Shown: one piece after another, positions 8,799-17,486 of the stretch | Layout of the letters: every line of letters begins with the position of its first letter | Numbering within the stretch: the stretch's first letter is position 1 | Source of the DNA: Glycomyces sp. TRM65418 | Lineage (GTDB): Bacteria; Actinomycetota; Actinomycetes; Mycobacteriales; Micromonosporaceae | Assembly: GCF_019710475.1 (NCBI RefSeq) | Contig: NZ_JAJFAX010000011.1 | Span: forward strand, 62,001 to 126,000 | Direction: 5' to 3' | DNA length: 64,000 nucleotides | Position numbers and translations under genes: made by a program | The notes under the pieces: model-generated | Database searches by the model: none | Told to the model about the DNA's origin: nothing | What the model saw: only the letters and a program-made list of their open reading frames with translations

Positions 8799-10286
8799 AT
8801 GAGCCGACTCAACGACTACGACAAGGCCGTCGAGACCTACGAGCCCGTCCTCGGCCTCGAGACCCACATCGAGCTCGACACGAACACCAAGATGTTCTGC
8901 GGCTGCTCCACCGCCTTCGGGGCCGAGCCCAACACCCAGACCTGCCCGGTGTGCCTGGCCCTGCCCGGCGCGCTCCCGGTCGCCAACAAGGCCGCCATCG
9001 AGGCGACCGTCAAGATCGGCCTGGCCCTCAACTGCCACATCGCCGAATGGACCCGCTTCGCCCGGAAGAACTACTTCTACCCGGACATGCCGAAGAACTT
9101 CCAGACCAGCCAGTACGAGGAGCCGCTCTGCGAGAACGGCTACGTCGAGGTGGCCGTGGACGGGGTCGACTACCGCATCGAGATCGAGCGCGTCCACCTC
9201 GAAGAGGACACCGGCAAGACCCTCCACGTCGGCGGCGCGACCGGCCGCATCCACGGCGCCACCGAGTCCCTCGTGGACTACAACCGCGCCGGCATCCCGC
9301 TCGTGGAGATCGTCACCAAGCCCGTCCCCGGCACCGGCGCCCTCGCCCCCGAGGTCGCCAAGGCCTACGTGGCCGAACTGCGCGACATCGTCCGCTCCCT
9401 CGGCGTCTCCGACGTCCGCATGGAGCAGGGCTCACTGCGCTGCGACGTCAACCTCTCGCTGAACAAGCCCGGCGAGGAGTGGGGCACCCGCACCGAGACC
9501 AAGAACGTCAACTCCCTGCGCTCGGTCGAACGCGCCGTCCGCTACGAGGTCCGCCGCCAGTCCGCACTCCTCGACGACGGCGTCAAGATCATCCAGGAGA
9601 CCCGCCACTTCCACGAGTCCACCGGTGAGACGAGCCCCGGACGCTCCAAAGAGGAGGCCACCGACTACCGGTACTTCCCCGAGCCCGACCTCGCCGTCAT
9701 GGAACCGTCCCGCGAATGGGTCGAGGAACTGCGCGCGGGCCTGCCCGAGCTGCCGCGCAAGCGCCGCGAACGCCTCCAGGCGACGTGGGGCCTGGGCGAC
9801 AAGGAGATGCAGTCGGTCGTCAACGCCGACGCCGTGGGCCTCATCGAGGCCACCGTCGCCGCCGGGACCACGCCCACCGGCGCCGTCAAGTGGTGGCTCG
9901 GCGAGCTGTCCCGCCGCGCCAACGAGGCCGGTGCCGAACTCGGCGCGCTGGCGATCACGCCCGAGCAGGTCGCCGAGCTCCAGGGCATGGTCGACGACGG
10001 CCGCCTCAACGACAAGCTCGCCCGCCAGGTCATCGACGGCGTGCTCGCCGGCGAGGGCTCCCCGGTCGAGGTCGCCGCGAAGCGCGGCCTGGAGGTCGTC
10101 TCCGACACCGGCGCGCTCGAGGCCGCCGTGGACGAGGCGATCAGCGCGAACCCGGCCGTGGCCGAGAAGATCCGCGGCGGCACCCACGCCGCCGCGGGCG
10201 TGCTCATCGGCGCGGTCATGAAGGCCACCAAGGGCCAGGCCGACGCCGGCACGGTCCGCAAGATCATTCTGGAGAAGCTCGGCTAG
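8799..10286 (+). CDS. gatB: Aspartyl/glutamyl-tRNA amidotransferase subunit B
   Basis: This is a 495-aa GatB, the kinase/transamidase subunit that binds the misacylated tRNA. The N-terminal cradle domain has [10 protein letters not shown] and the cysteine cluster CGCSTAFG...TCPVC expected for the zinc site. [19 protein letters not shown] lies mid-protein, and the C-terminal YqeY-like helical domain ends in [12 protein letters not shown]. Length is complete. It is the last gene of gatCAB and is followed by a strong hairpin. Confidence 0.98.
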   Translation: MSRLNDYDKAVETYEPVLGLETHIELDTNTKMFCGCSTAFGAEPNTQTCPVCLALPGALPVANKAAIEATVKIGLALNCHIAEWTRFARKNYFYPDMPKNFQTSQYEEPLCENGYVEVAVDGVDYRIEIERVHLEEDTGKTLHVGGATGRIHGATESLVDYNRAGIPLVEIVTKPVPGTGALAPEVAKAYVAELRDIVRSLGVSDVRMEQGSLRCDVNLSLNKPGEEWGTRTETKNVNSLRSVERAVRYEVRRQSALLDDGVKIIQETRHFHESTGETSPGRSKEEATDYRYFPEPDLAVMEPSREWVEELRAGLPELPRKRRERLQATWGLGDKEMQSVVNADAVGLIEATVAAGTTPTGAVKWWLGELSRRANEAGAELGALAITPEQVAELQGMVDDGRLNDKLARQVIDGVLAGEGSPVEVAAKRGLEVVSDTGALEAAVDEAISANPAVAEKIRGGTHAAAGVLIGAVMKATKGQADAGTVRKIILEKLG

Positions 10287-10295
10287 ACCGTCGAA

Positions 10296-10329
10296 CGAAA
10301 GGGTCGGAGGGTCTCCTCCGGCCCTTTCG
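10296..10329 (+). terminator. Terminator after gatB
   Basis: A 15-bp stem (10296-10310 with 10315-10329, one G-U pair) closes the loop GTCT, starting 9 nt after the gatB stop. There is no T tract, as is common in high-GC actinobacteria. Confidence 0.8.
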
Positions 10330-10455
10330 CGTTCACTGTCCGTTCACTGCCGGTGTGAGCCGTGAGTCTTTGGGAACCCGGAGAGCGATGTTGTTCACAG
10401 AGCATTGCTACCCTTGACCGCGCAAGCCGAGCCGCGACCGGAGGAGGTGAGGGCC

Positions 10456-10554
10456 ATGGGCGACGACCCCGGATCTAGTCGAGATACCGACGTGTTCTTC
10501 CCATTTTCCTTTTACCGTGCTCCGCGTCCTCTTACATTGAATCGAGCGGCCTGA
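10456..10554 (+). CDS. Short upstream ORF (32 aa) before mgtE, possible leader peptide
   Basis: An ATG at 10456 follows a near-perfect Shine-Dalgarno (AGGAGGTGA at 10442-10450) with 5 nt between and opens 32 codons ending at TGA 10554, 67 nt before mgtE. The peptide begins MGDDPGSS, has an aromatic stretch VFFPFSFYR, then proline-rich APRPL. Acidic residues next to proline near the N-terminus resemble peptides that destabilise translating ribosomes at low magnesium, the principle used by E. coli mgtL. Codon use is less GC-biased than in neighbouring genes. No homologue is recognised, so the leader-peptide role is inference. The rest of 10330-10621 shows no other gene. Confidence 0.5.
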   Translation: MGDDPGSSRDTDVFFPFSFYRAPRPLTLNRAA

Positions 10555-10621
10555 CCTGCATTTGCGCTTCCTTGCGGGTGAGTGGGGCACGGCCCTTTCC
10601 TCGTGTTAGGAGGTGGCTGTC

Positions 10622-11968
10622 ATGGCACAGACCATCCAGCCCATTTCGCCTGCGGCAGTGGACTCGCTCGCGGCGCTCCGCCTGGAACTCGCCGACACCT
10701 CGACCGTCGAACTCGCCGAAGAACTGCCGCGCATGGACATCGCCGAGCAGGCCCTCCGGTTCCGGCTCCTCCCGAAAGACCGCGCGCTCGCCGTCTTCGA
10801 GGAGCTCGACACCGTCCACCAGCAGGAGCTGATCGACGGGCTCAAGTCCGACACGGTCCGCGAACTGCTCGAGTCGATGGAGGCCGACGACCGGGCCAAG
10901 CTCTTCGACGAGATGCCCGCCAAAGTGGCGACCCGGTTCCAGTCCCAGTTGAGCGCCGCCGACCGGCGGACCACCGCCCAGCTGCTCGGCTACGACCCCG
11001 AGTCGGCCGGGCGCATCATGACCCCCGACTATGTGTCGCTGCGCGCCTCGATGACCGCCGCGGCGGCGATCGAGCGCATCCGGCACCTGCGCGAGCGCCC
11101 CCGCCACCTGGACGTGCTCCCGGTGACCGACGGGCACCGCAAGCTCCTCGGCACCGTCACGCTCGCCGACCTCGTGAGCGCCGACCCCGACACGATCGTG
11201 GCCGACCTCATCGCCGACGAGCACTACCAGGTCTCCACCGACACCGACCAGGAGGAGGCGGCCCGCCTCATCCAGGAGGCCAACCTCATCGCCCTCGCCG
11301 TGGTCGACCACGAGGACCGCCTCGTCGGCATGATCACCTGGGACGACGCCATGGAGGTTCTCGAAGCCGAGGACACCGAGGACGTCGTGCGAGGCGGCGC
11401 CTCCGAGCCGCTGGAGCGGCCCTACCTCTCGGCGGGCGTGTTCATGCTGGCGCGCAAGCGCGCGGTGTGGCTGCTCATCCTCGCGGTCTCGGCCTCCCTC
11501 ACCGTGACGGTGCTCGACTACTACGAGTCCTATCTCAACCAGGTCACCATGCTGGCGCTGTTCGTCTCGCTGCTCACCGGCACGGGCGGCAATTCGGGCT
11601 CGCAGGCCTCGGTGACCGTCATCCGCGCCATGGCCGTCGGCGAGGTCCGCTTCTCCGACGTCCTCAAGATCGTCTGGCGCGAGGCCCGCGTGGGCTTCCT
11701 GCTCGGCGCGATGCTCGCCCTCGTCGGCGGACCCGTGGTCGGCTACCTCTACGGCTGGGACATGGGGCTCATCATCGCCTGCACCCTCCTGGGCATCTGC
11801 ACGTGGTCGACGTTCGTCGGCTCGTTCCTGCCGTTGGCGGCGAAGAAGATCGGCATCGACCCGGCGCTCGTGTCCGCCCCGATGGTCTCGACCCTGTGCG
11901 ACGCGACCGGCCTGATCATCTACTTCTCGTTCGCCGCGCTGTTCCTCGGCCCGGCCCTCACCGGTTGA
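10622..11968 (+). CDS. mgtE: Magnesium transporter MgtE
   Basis: This is a 448-aa magnesium channel/transporter. An N-terminal helical MgtE_N domain (residues ~15-115) and two CBS domains (~120-250) form the cytosolic magnesium sensor. Five membrane helices follow from ~285 to the end. The pore region has GGNSGSQASVTVIRAMA, and the last helices have PMVSTLCDATGL with the Asp that binds magnesium in characterised MgtE. The ATG at 10622 lies 8 nt after AGGAGG; an in-frame GTG at 10613 overlaps that site and is rejected. CCTC at 10599-10602 can pair with the ribosome site, so translational control together with the upstream ORF is possible. Confidence 0.96.
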   Translation: MAQTIQPISPAAVDSLAALRLELADTSTVELAEELPRMDIAEQALRFRLLPKDRALAVFEELDTVHQQELIDGLKSDTVRELLESMEADDRAKLFDEMPAKVATRFQSQLSAADRRTTAQLLGYDPESAGRIMTPDYVSLRASMTAAAAIERIRHLRERPRHLDVLPVTDGHRKLLGTVTLADLVSADPDTIVADLIADEHYQVSTDTDQEEAARLIQEANLIALAVVDHEDRLVGMITWDDAMEVLEAEDTEDVVRGGASEPLERPYLSAGVFMLARKRAVWLLILAVSASLTVTVLDYYESYLNQVTMLALFVSLLTGTGGNSGSQASVTVIRAMAVGEVRFSDVLKIVWREARVGFLLGAMLALVGGPVVGYLYGWDMGLIIACTLLGICTWSTFVGSFLPLAAKKIGIDPALVSAPMVSTLCDATGLIIYFSFAALFLGPALTG

Positions 11969-11992
11969 GCCGCGACATCCGAGACGCAGGAC

Positions 11993-12026
11993 GAGGGCCC
12001 TGACGCCGCACGGCGTCAGGGCCCTC
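11993..12026. terminator. Bidirectional 16-bp hairpin between mgtE and the convergent phosphoesterase gene
   Basis: Positions 11993-12008 pair perfectly with 12011-12026. It lies between the 3' ends of two convergent genes and can serve both. Confidence 0.88.
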
Positions 12027-12028
12027 GC

Positions 12029-13714
12029 TCAGTCCGGCTGCGTCGCGGTCTCCTCTGCGACGTTCGGGACGTCCTGCGTCGTGGTCTCCTCTGCGACGTT
12101 CGGGACGTCCTGCGTCGTGGTCTCCTCGGTGCCGTTCGGGACGTCCTGCGTCGCGGTCTCCTCGGTGCTGATCGGCGTCTCGCCCTCGCCCACCCGCTCC
12201 TCGGCCGGGATCACCGTGCGGTCGAGCGTCACGTCCGTCTCGGACCCGGACCCGACCGAGATCGAGTCGTAAGCGGTGAGCGCCTTCGTCACCGGGTCGA
12301 AGTAGAGGACGTCCATCTCCATCTTCATCGGGTCCTCGGTCTCGAAGTGGCGCAGTCCGGCCGCGCCCGTGGAGCCCTCGACCATGAGCGTGGTGCCCTC
12401 GCCGAGATCCTTGACCGAACGCTTGTGGGTGTGCCCGGACAGCACCAGCGGCACGACGCCCGCGAGCGGCTCCGCCATCGGCGGCTCGTGGACCATCGCC
12501 AGGTCGGCCCCGCCCGCGTTCTCGATCGCGCGGGCCAGGCGCTCCCCGGACTCGGTGAGCATCTGCTTGGTGTACTCGCTGGAGGGCTCGCTGCCCTTGT
12601 CGGGCGTGAACCGCGGGTCCGGGACGCCGGCGAAGTTCAGGCCGGCCACCTCCTGGACCTCGCCGTCGAGGATGATCACGTGCTCGTAGGCCGCGAGCGC
12701 GGCCACCGTCGTCGCCGAGTCGTGGTTGCCCTTGACGAACACGTACGGCACCTCGATCTGCTCCACGCCCTGCGAGAAGATCTCGGCCTCCTGCTCGGAG
12801 CCCCAGTCGTTCATGTCGCCGGTGTCGGCCACGGCGTCGATGTCGAACTGTTGGACCACCGACTCCATGAGGTGCCAGGCCGAGGGGTTGAGGTGGATGT
12901 CGGAGACGTGGAGGACCCGGATCGAGTCGTCCTGGATGCCCAGCTGCGGCATGTCCATGGCGAGGGAGTAGAACTCGGAGATGTTGGTGACGAACTTCTG
13001 CAGGTTCGCCACGTACTCCTCGTAGTTCACGGCGATCTCCTCGGCGTTGCCGACCACGCTGGGGGCGTAGGCGAGCAGGCCTTCATAGCGCGGCTGGGAG
13101 ATCGACTCGGCGCGCAGCGTGCTCGCCGCGTAGCCCATGAGCGCGGCGGTGACGGAGAGCGCGGTGAGCCCGGTGAGGAGCGCGCGTCGCATGGTCCGGA
13201 ACGCCAGCGCGCCGACCAGCAGCCCGCACAGGGTGACGATCGCGAGCGCCTCCACGACCACGCGGACCACGGCGTCGGTGACGTCGGAGGCGAGGCTCTC
13301 GGAGGCCGAGGTGACGCCGCCGGGGGTGTTGATGATGGCCTGGGCTTCGACCGGGTCGACCGAGTCGAGCTTGAGGTTGACGCCGAGGGGGCCGTCGTGG
13401 CTGTCGAAGACGACGTCGCCGAGCGGCGGGATCTGGACGACGGTCTCGCCGGTGAGGTCGGGGTGCAGGGCCACGGTGGTGTCGAAGGGGCCGATGTCGG
13501 CTTTGGTGCCGCCCACGAGCGCGAGGCCGCCCGCGGCGGCGGCGGTCCCGACGAACAGGATCGCGGCGACCACCATGACCCGGCGGGTCGCGGGGGAGCG
13601 CCGGAGCCGGAACCAGCCCACCTTCGTGGTGCGCCACAGGCGTTTCGCGCGCCGCCCGGCGGGGCGGGCGGCGTTCCCAAAGCGGTGCAGGGCGGCGGCG
13701 AGCCGGTCGTTCAT
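12029..13714 (-). CDS. Membrane-anchored metallophosphoesterase with C-terminal 12-residue repeats
   Basis: This is a calcineurin-like phosphoesterase of 561 aa. A basic N-terminus precedes a first membrane helix (VVAAILFVGTAAAAGGLAL), and two more helices lie near residues 150-200. The catalytic domain (~265-470) has all metal-binding motifs: VSDIHLN, DTGDMNDW, GNHDS, MVHEPP and SGHTHKR. After it come ~45 residues of EET(A/T)TQDVPN repeats. It follows the sugar-dehydrogenase gene with no gap (TAG directly followed by ATG) and a GGAAGG site, so the two are translationally coupled. The catalytic domain is probably outside the membrane, judging from the helices. The substrate is unknown. Confidence 0.85.
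   Translation of the reverse strand: MNDRLAAALHRFGNAARPAGRRAKRLWRTTKVGWFRLRRSPATRRVMVVAAILFVGTAAAAGGLALVGGTKADIGPFDTTVALHPDLTGETVVQIPPLGDVVFDSHDGPLGVNLKLDSVDPVEAQAIINTPGGVTSASESLASDVTDAVVRVVVEALAIVTLCGLLVGALAFRTMRRALLTGLTALSVTAALMGYAASTLRAESISQPRYEGLLAYAPSVVGNAEEIAVNYEEYVANLQKFVTNISEFYSLAMDMPQLGIQDDSIRVLHVSDIHLNPSAWHLMESVVQQFDIDAVADTGDMNDWGSEQEAEIFSQGVEQIEVPYVFVKGNHDSATTVAALAAYEHVIILDGEVQEVAGLNFAGVPDPRFTPDKGSEPSSEYTKQMLTESGERLARAIENAGGADLAMVHEPPMAEPLAGVVPLVLSGHTHKRSVKDLGEGTTLMVEGSTGAAGLRHFETEDPMKMEMDVLYFDPVTKALTAYDSISVGSGSETDVTLDRTVIPAEERVGEGETPISTEETATQDVPNGTEETTTQDVPNVAEETTTQDVPNVAEETATQPD
12039..12168 (-). repeat. 36-bp tandem repeat array encoding the phosphoesterase C-terminus
   Basis: About three and a half units of 36 bp encode EETATQDVPNGT, EETTTQDVPNVA twice, and a partial EETATQPD. 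The middle two copies are nearly identical in DNA, which suggests recent expansion. Confidence 0.9.
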
Positions 13715-14866
13715 CTATACCCTTCCCTGTGCGGCGTAGCTGGTGGAGAACCGGAGGATCCGGTCGTCGGCGTCGTTCGCCGTGCAGCCGCGCTCCTCGG
13801 AGCAGCGGCCGTCGAGGTTCGAGGTGGTGACCCAGAGCATCCCGTCGGGGCCCATGGCGACCGATCGTAGTCGACCGAACTCGCCGACCACGACGGCGAG
13901 CGGTTCGGCGGGGGCGCCCGAGGCGTCGAACTGCACGACCCAGAGGCGCTGGCCGCGCAGGCAGGCGGTGACGAGCGCGTCCTCCAGGAAGACCGCGCCG
14001 GCGCAGGAGGCCTCGAAGGGCTCCCAGGCGACCACCGGGTCGATGTAGTCGGCTTCGTCGACGTCGGGGCCCTCGTACAGGGGCCAGCCGTAGTTGCCGC
14101 CCGGTTCGATGCGGTTGACCTCGTCGGCGATGTCCTGGCCGAACTCGGTCGCGTAGAGGACGCCTTCGGCGTTCCACGCGAGGCCTTCGACGTTGCGGTG
14201 CCCGGAGGAGTAGACGGGGGAGTCGGGGTCGGGGTTGCCTTGGGCGGGTTCGCCTTCGGGGGTGATGCGGAGGATCTTGCCGCTCAGGGACTCCGGGTCC
14301 TGGGCGTTGTCGCCGACGCCGGCGTCGCCGGTGGCGGCGTAGAGGTGACCGTCGGGGCCGAACTCGAGCGCGCCGCCGTTGTGGTTGGGCGCGGCGGGGA
14401 TGCCGGTGAGGATCGGTTCGGGGGCGGCGTCGGATTCGAGGTTGAGGCGGGCGATGCGGTTGTCGGCGCCGGTCGTGTAGTAGAGGAACACGGTGCCGTC
14501 GTCGGCGTAGTCCGGTGAGACGGCGAGGCCGAGGAGGCCGCCTTCGCCGCCGCCCGCGACGTCGATGGTGTGCAGCTCCTCGGGTTCGCCGACCGTGCCG
14601 TCCTCGGCGACGGGGAGGGCGAGCAGGCGGCCGCTCTGGCGTTCGCCGACGATGGCGGTGCCGTCGGGCAGGAAGTCCAGGCCCCACGGGACTTCGAGGC
14701 CTTCGGCGACGACGTCGATGAACGTGGCCGGGTCCTCGGGGGCGCCGGAGGGTGTGGGGAGGTTCGGCGGGGCGCCGGTCTCGGGGGCGGGGGGCTCGCC
14801 GAAAGAGCACGACGCGAGCGTGAGTGCGGCGGCGGTCGCCGCCGCGGCCGAGAGCAACCTGCGCAT
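13715..14866 (-). CDS. PQQ-type glucose/sorbosone dehydrogenase-like lipoprotein
   Basis: This is a secreted lipoprotein of 383 aa with a signal peptide ending in the lipobox LASC and a six-bladed beta-propeller of the glucose/sorbosone dehydrogenase family. Family elements are WGLDFLPDGTAIVGER near the N-terminus, GLLGLAVSPDY, NHNGGALEFGPDGHLY, ILRITPEG, SGHRNVEGLAWN and GGNYGWPLYEG. The ATG at 14866 is chosen because it gives a proper lipoprotein signal. A TATAGT hexamer ends 9 nt upstream, suggesting a very short or absent leader. It is transcribed with the downstream phosphoesterase. Members may use PQQ or act without it; the substrate cannot be read here. Confidence 0.88.
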   Translation of the reverse strand: MRRLLSAAAATAAALTLASCSFGEPPAPETGAPPNLPTPSGAPEDPATFIDVVAEGLEVPWGLDFLPDGTAIVGERQSGRLLALPVAEDGTVGEPEELHTIDVAGGGEGGLLGLAVSPDYADDGTVFLYYTTGADNRIARLNLESDAAPEPILTGIPAAPNHNGGALEFGPDGHLYAATGDAGVGDNAQDPESLSGKILRITPEGEPAQGNPDPDSPVYSSGHRNVEGLAWNAEGVLYATEFGQDIADEVNRIEPGGNYGWPLYEGPDVDEADYIDPVVAWEPFEASCAGAVFLEDALVTACLRGQRLWVVQFDASGAPAEPLAVVVGEFGRLRSVAMGPDGMLWVTTSNLDGRCSEERGCTANDADDRILRFSTSYAAQGRV

Positions 14867-15032
14867 GGGCCCAAGACTATAGGTCGCCGAGGAGGCGTCG
14901 GCGGGGCTGTTTTCCACGCCCTCCGGTTCCCCATCGAGGGCCCGCGCTAACCCCCGCGGCCCGGATTCGCATTTCCTATAGGATGCATGGTGCCAGGATC
15001 CCGGCAGTGCGGACGTTTCGGAGGATGAGGCT

Positions 15033-15950
15033 GTGGCCGTGAAGGTGTGGATCGCCCACGAGGAGGGCCGCGAGCTGCTCGGGCCGCTTCCCGACGGTGT
15101 CGAGGTCGAGGTCTACGACGGTCGCGCCGACTATCCGTCCGACCCGGCGACCCTGGAGTTCTGGGTCCCGCCGTTCCTCGCCCAGTCGAAGGTCACGACC
15201 CCGTTGAAGGACATGGCCTCGCTCAAGGCGATCCAGCTGCTCAGCGCCGGCGCGGAGGTGTGGGTCCCGGCCGTGCCGCCCGGGGTGGTCCTGTGCGACG
15301 CCCGCGGCGTCCACACCGGCGTCACCGCCGAGTGGACCGTCGGCGCGGTCATCGCCTCGATGCGGGGCTTCGACGTCTTCGCGCGCCAGCAGGCGCGCCA
15401 CGAGTGGAAGGTCGAGTGGACCACCACCGCGGTCGGCAAGCGCGCCTTGATCGTCGGCGCGGGGGACATCGGCGACAGGGTCGCCGACGTGCTCGCCGCG
15501 CTCGGCGTCGAGGTCGAGAAGGTCGCCCGCCGCGCCCGCCCGGGCGTCCACCCGATCGACGCCGTCGAGACCCTGCTCCCGGACTTCGACATCGTGATCC
15601 TGATCCTGCCGCTCACCGACGCGACGCGCGGCCTCGTGGACGCGGAGTTCCTGTCCCGCATGAAGGACGGCGCGCTCCTGGTGAACGCCGCGAGGGGCCC
15701 GATCGTCGACACCGACGCGCTCGTGGCCGAGGTCGCCTCCGGCCGGCTGCGCTGCGCCGTGGACGTGGTGGACCCCGAGCCGCTGCCGAAGGGCCACCCG
15801 CTGTGGGATCTCGAAGGCGCGCTGATCACCCCGCACGCGGGCGCCTCGGTCGACGGCACCCTCGACCGCGCCTACGCCCCGGTCGGCCCCCAGATCCGCC
15901 GCTACGTCGCCGGAGAGCCCCTGGAGAACGTCGTCACCGACGGCTACTGA
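15033..15950 (+). CDS. D-2-hydroxyacid dehydrogenase family protein
   Basis: This is a 305-aa NAD(P)-dependent dehydrogenase of the D-isomer-specific 2-hydroxyacid family. The Rossmann motif is GAGDIGDRVADVLAALG near residue 145, followed by PLTDATRGLVD and NAARGPIVDTDAL. The catalytic glutamate lies in VVDPEPLPKGHPLW and the catalytic histidine in ITPHAGAS. The GTG start follows GGAGG. The N-terminal substrate domain is shorter than in classical members, as in many phosphoglycerate-dehydrogenase-like actinobacterial proteins. It stands alone; the substrate is unknown. Confidence 0.92.
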   Translation: MAVKVWIAHEEGRELLGPLPDGVEVEVYDGRADYPSDPATLEFWVPPFLAQSKVTTPLKDMASLKAIQLLSAGAEVWVPAVPPGVVLCDARGVHTGVTAEWTVGAVIASMRGFDVFARQQARHEWKVEWTTTAVGKRALIVGAGDIGDRVADVLAALGVEVEKVARRARPGVHPIDAVETLLPDFDIVILILPLTDATRGLVDAEFLSRMKDGALLVNAARGPIVDTDALVAEVASGRLRCAVDVVDPEPLPKGHPLWDLEGALITPHAGASVDGTLDRAYAPVGPQIRRYVAGEPLENVVTDGY

Positions 15951-16043
15951 AACCCGTTGCGCGCCTTATAAACCCGTCCAAGCGAACGACCTGCCCGCCG
16001 GCGCCGGCGCCCGTCCTCGGCTCCGGAGCTGCGGGCGGAACGA

Positions 16044-16529
16044 TCAGCCCTCGGCGGTGCCGGGGGCCGGTTCGCCTTCCCGGCGCACTTCCTGGCCGCC
16101 GATCTCCAGGACCTGCGGGAGGTTCTCGGGGCGCAAGGGCGCCAGGCGGACCTGCGACTGGTCGTCCAATATGGCCGCCACGCCCTCGTCGCCGGTGGCG
16201 AAGCCGTCGATGTGCTTCCAGGCGATCGTCCGGCTGGTGAACAGGCCCCGGACGGCGATGCCCTCCCGCGTGACGTCGACCCCTGACCGCCACGCCCACA
16301 CCGAGACCGTCACCGGCGCGAACAGGAGCGCCACTCCCAGCGCCGCGGAGAACGGGCCCCACAGGGGCTGCTCCACGATGAGCGCCAGGGACAGCGGCGC
16401 CACCGTCAGCCACGCGACGAAGGCCGCGCCGGTGATCGCCGCCGAGCGGCGGACCCGCAGGCGGCGGCTCCGGGTCGACCCGCGCGAGCCGGAGATCGGT
16501 GCGGCGCCGGAGGCGTCAGAGCTCGTCAT
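16044..16529 (-). CDS. Small membrane protein with PH-like domain
   Basis: This 161-aa protein has a Ser/Gly/Arg-rich N-terminus, two adjacent membrane helices (AAITGAAFVAWLTVAPLSLA and LWGPFSAALGVALLFAP), then a beta-rich domain. That domain starts GIAVRGLFTSRTIAWKHIDG, the pattern of bacterial PH domains of the low-molecular-weight antigen 6 type. The start at 16529 is taken because the longer frame to 16562 adds only unlike residues. Two such domains with short membrane hairpins lie back to back here (next gene). Function is unknown. Confidence 0.7.
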   Translation of the reverse strand: MTSSDASGAAPISGSRGSTRSRRLRVRRSAAITGAAFVAWLTVAPLSLALIVEQPLWGPFSAALGVALLFAPVTVSVWAWRSGVDVTREGIAVRGLFTSRTIAWKHIDGFATGDEGVAAILDDQSQVRLAPLRPENLPQVLEIGGQEVRREGEPAPGTAEG

Positions 16530-16653
16530 GGGACCAGCCTGACACACCCGCGTGCGCGACATGCGAAGTGGCCGGTCCGGTTTCTGTCGGATTGTCGCTT
16601 GACGCGAGCCCTGAACGTGACACGATCAGCTCAGCAACGACGGATCGAGCCTG

Positions 16654-17172
16654 GTGGGGGTGGACGTGGCCGTCAAGATCACATTCCGTCCGACACCGCG
16701 CCAAGTGCTCGGCCGCGCCCTGTTCCTCTCGAGCCTCTCCCTCGTCGCCGCCCTGGTGCCCGCCGTCGTCTACATGCTCGTGGTCGGCCACTGGTACCAC
16801 TTCACGCTCCTGGGGCTCTTCCTCGTCGCCATCGCCGTCGCGCTGGCCGTGGCCTACGCGGGGGCGCGGCATCGCGGCGTCGTGCTCGACGAGCGCGGGA
16901 TCCATCCGCTCGAGGCCCGGGCCCCTCATTGGAACCCCGATCGGTACGTCGCCTGGACCGACGTGGCCGACATCCGGGCCGAGCGGCGGGCGAGCCGGAC
17001 CGTCCCGGTCGTGTACCTCCGCGATCCCGGCCAGAAGCCGTGGCGGCTCCAGGCGCCCTACTCGGGCCGCGGCATCTCGGTCGACGACGCGCTCGACGAG
17101 AAGATCTTCGTCATGCGGAACCTCTGGGAGGGCTACAAGCGCGGCATGCCGCCGTCCCGCCCGCGGCAGTGA
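16654..17172 (+). CDS. Small membrane protein, PH-domain-like
   Basis: This 172-aa protein (fewer if GTG 16660 or 16666 is used) resembles its divergent neighbour in plan. It has two membrane helices (LVAALVPAVVYMLVV and LLGLFLVAIAVALAVAYAG), then a globular part beginning GVVLDERGIHPLEARAP with a W-T-D-V-A-D-I pattern where PH-like proteins have W-x-D-V. It ends in a basic tail. No catalytic motif is seen. The pair probably arose by duplication and divergence; no function is assigned. Confidence 0.68.
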   Translation: MGVDVAVKITFRPTPRQVLGRALFLSSLSLVAALVPAVVYMLVVGHWYHFTLLGLFLVAIAVALAVAYAGARHRGVVLDERGIHPLEARAPHWNPDRYVAWTDVADIRAERRASRTVPVVYLRDPGQKPWRLQAPYSGRGISVDDALDEKIFVMRNLWEGYKRGMPPSRPRQ

Positions 17173-17322
17173 GCGCTTGCCGAAGCGCGCCTGCATCGAC
17201 CGACGTCACTGGCGTTGCGCGCGCTCCCAAGGCCGAAACTTCCGAAACTGTTCAGCGCCCCTGGGGTGGTATGCGATTGCCATTTGTGATTCTATCGTGA
17301 CCTTGCGGGCGACTTACCAGCC

Positions 17323-17385
17323 TTGACGCTGTTTTGGTGTTGCCGTAGTCTCACCGCTATTACCGAAAGTTTTCGGAATTATTCC
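17323..17385 (+). promoter_or_regulatory. Promoter and overlapping operator-like inverted repeats for the GH42/Opp operon
   Basis: TTGACG (17323-17328) and TAGTCT (17346-17351), 17 nt apart, make a near-consensus housekeeping promoter. Just after the expected transcription start is an inverted repeat with arms CCGAAA and TTTCGG (17363-17376), overlapped by GGAAT/ATTCC (17375-17385). Further GAAAC/GTTTC elements run to 17407. CCGAAACTTCCG occurs upstream at 17233-17244. A repressor bound here would block transcription. The rest of 17173-17486 shows no gene. Confidence 0.7.
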
Positions 17386-17486
17386 GGAAACAGTTCAGTA
17401 GTTTCGGTACTCGGCTCGGTCGCGCAGGACCCCGCCAACCCCCTCCGGCCTTCGGCCGACGACGACCACGGAAGGAGCGCTCACCG

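Noticed and set aside
10330-10621. M-box magnesium riboswitch before mgtE
   Set aside because: I could not find the conserved M-box core or its stems; only an upstream ORF and a short possible ribosome-site hairpin are visible.
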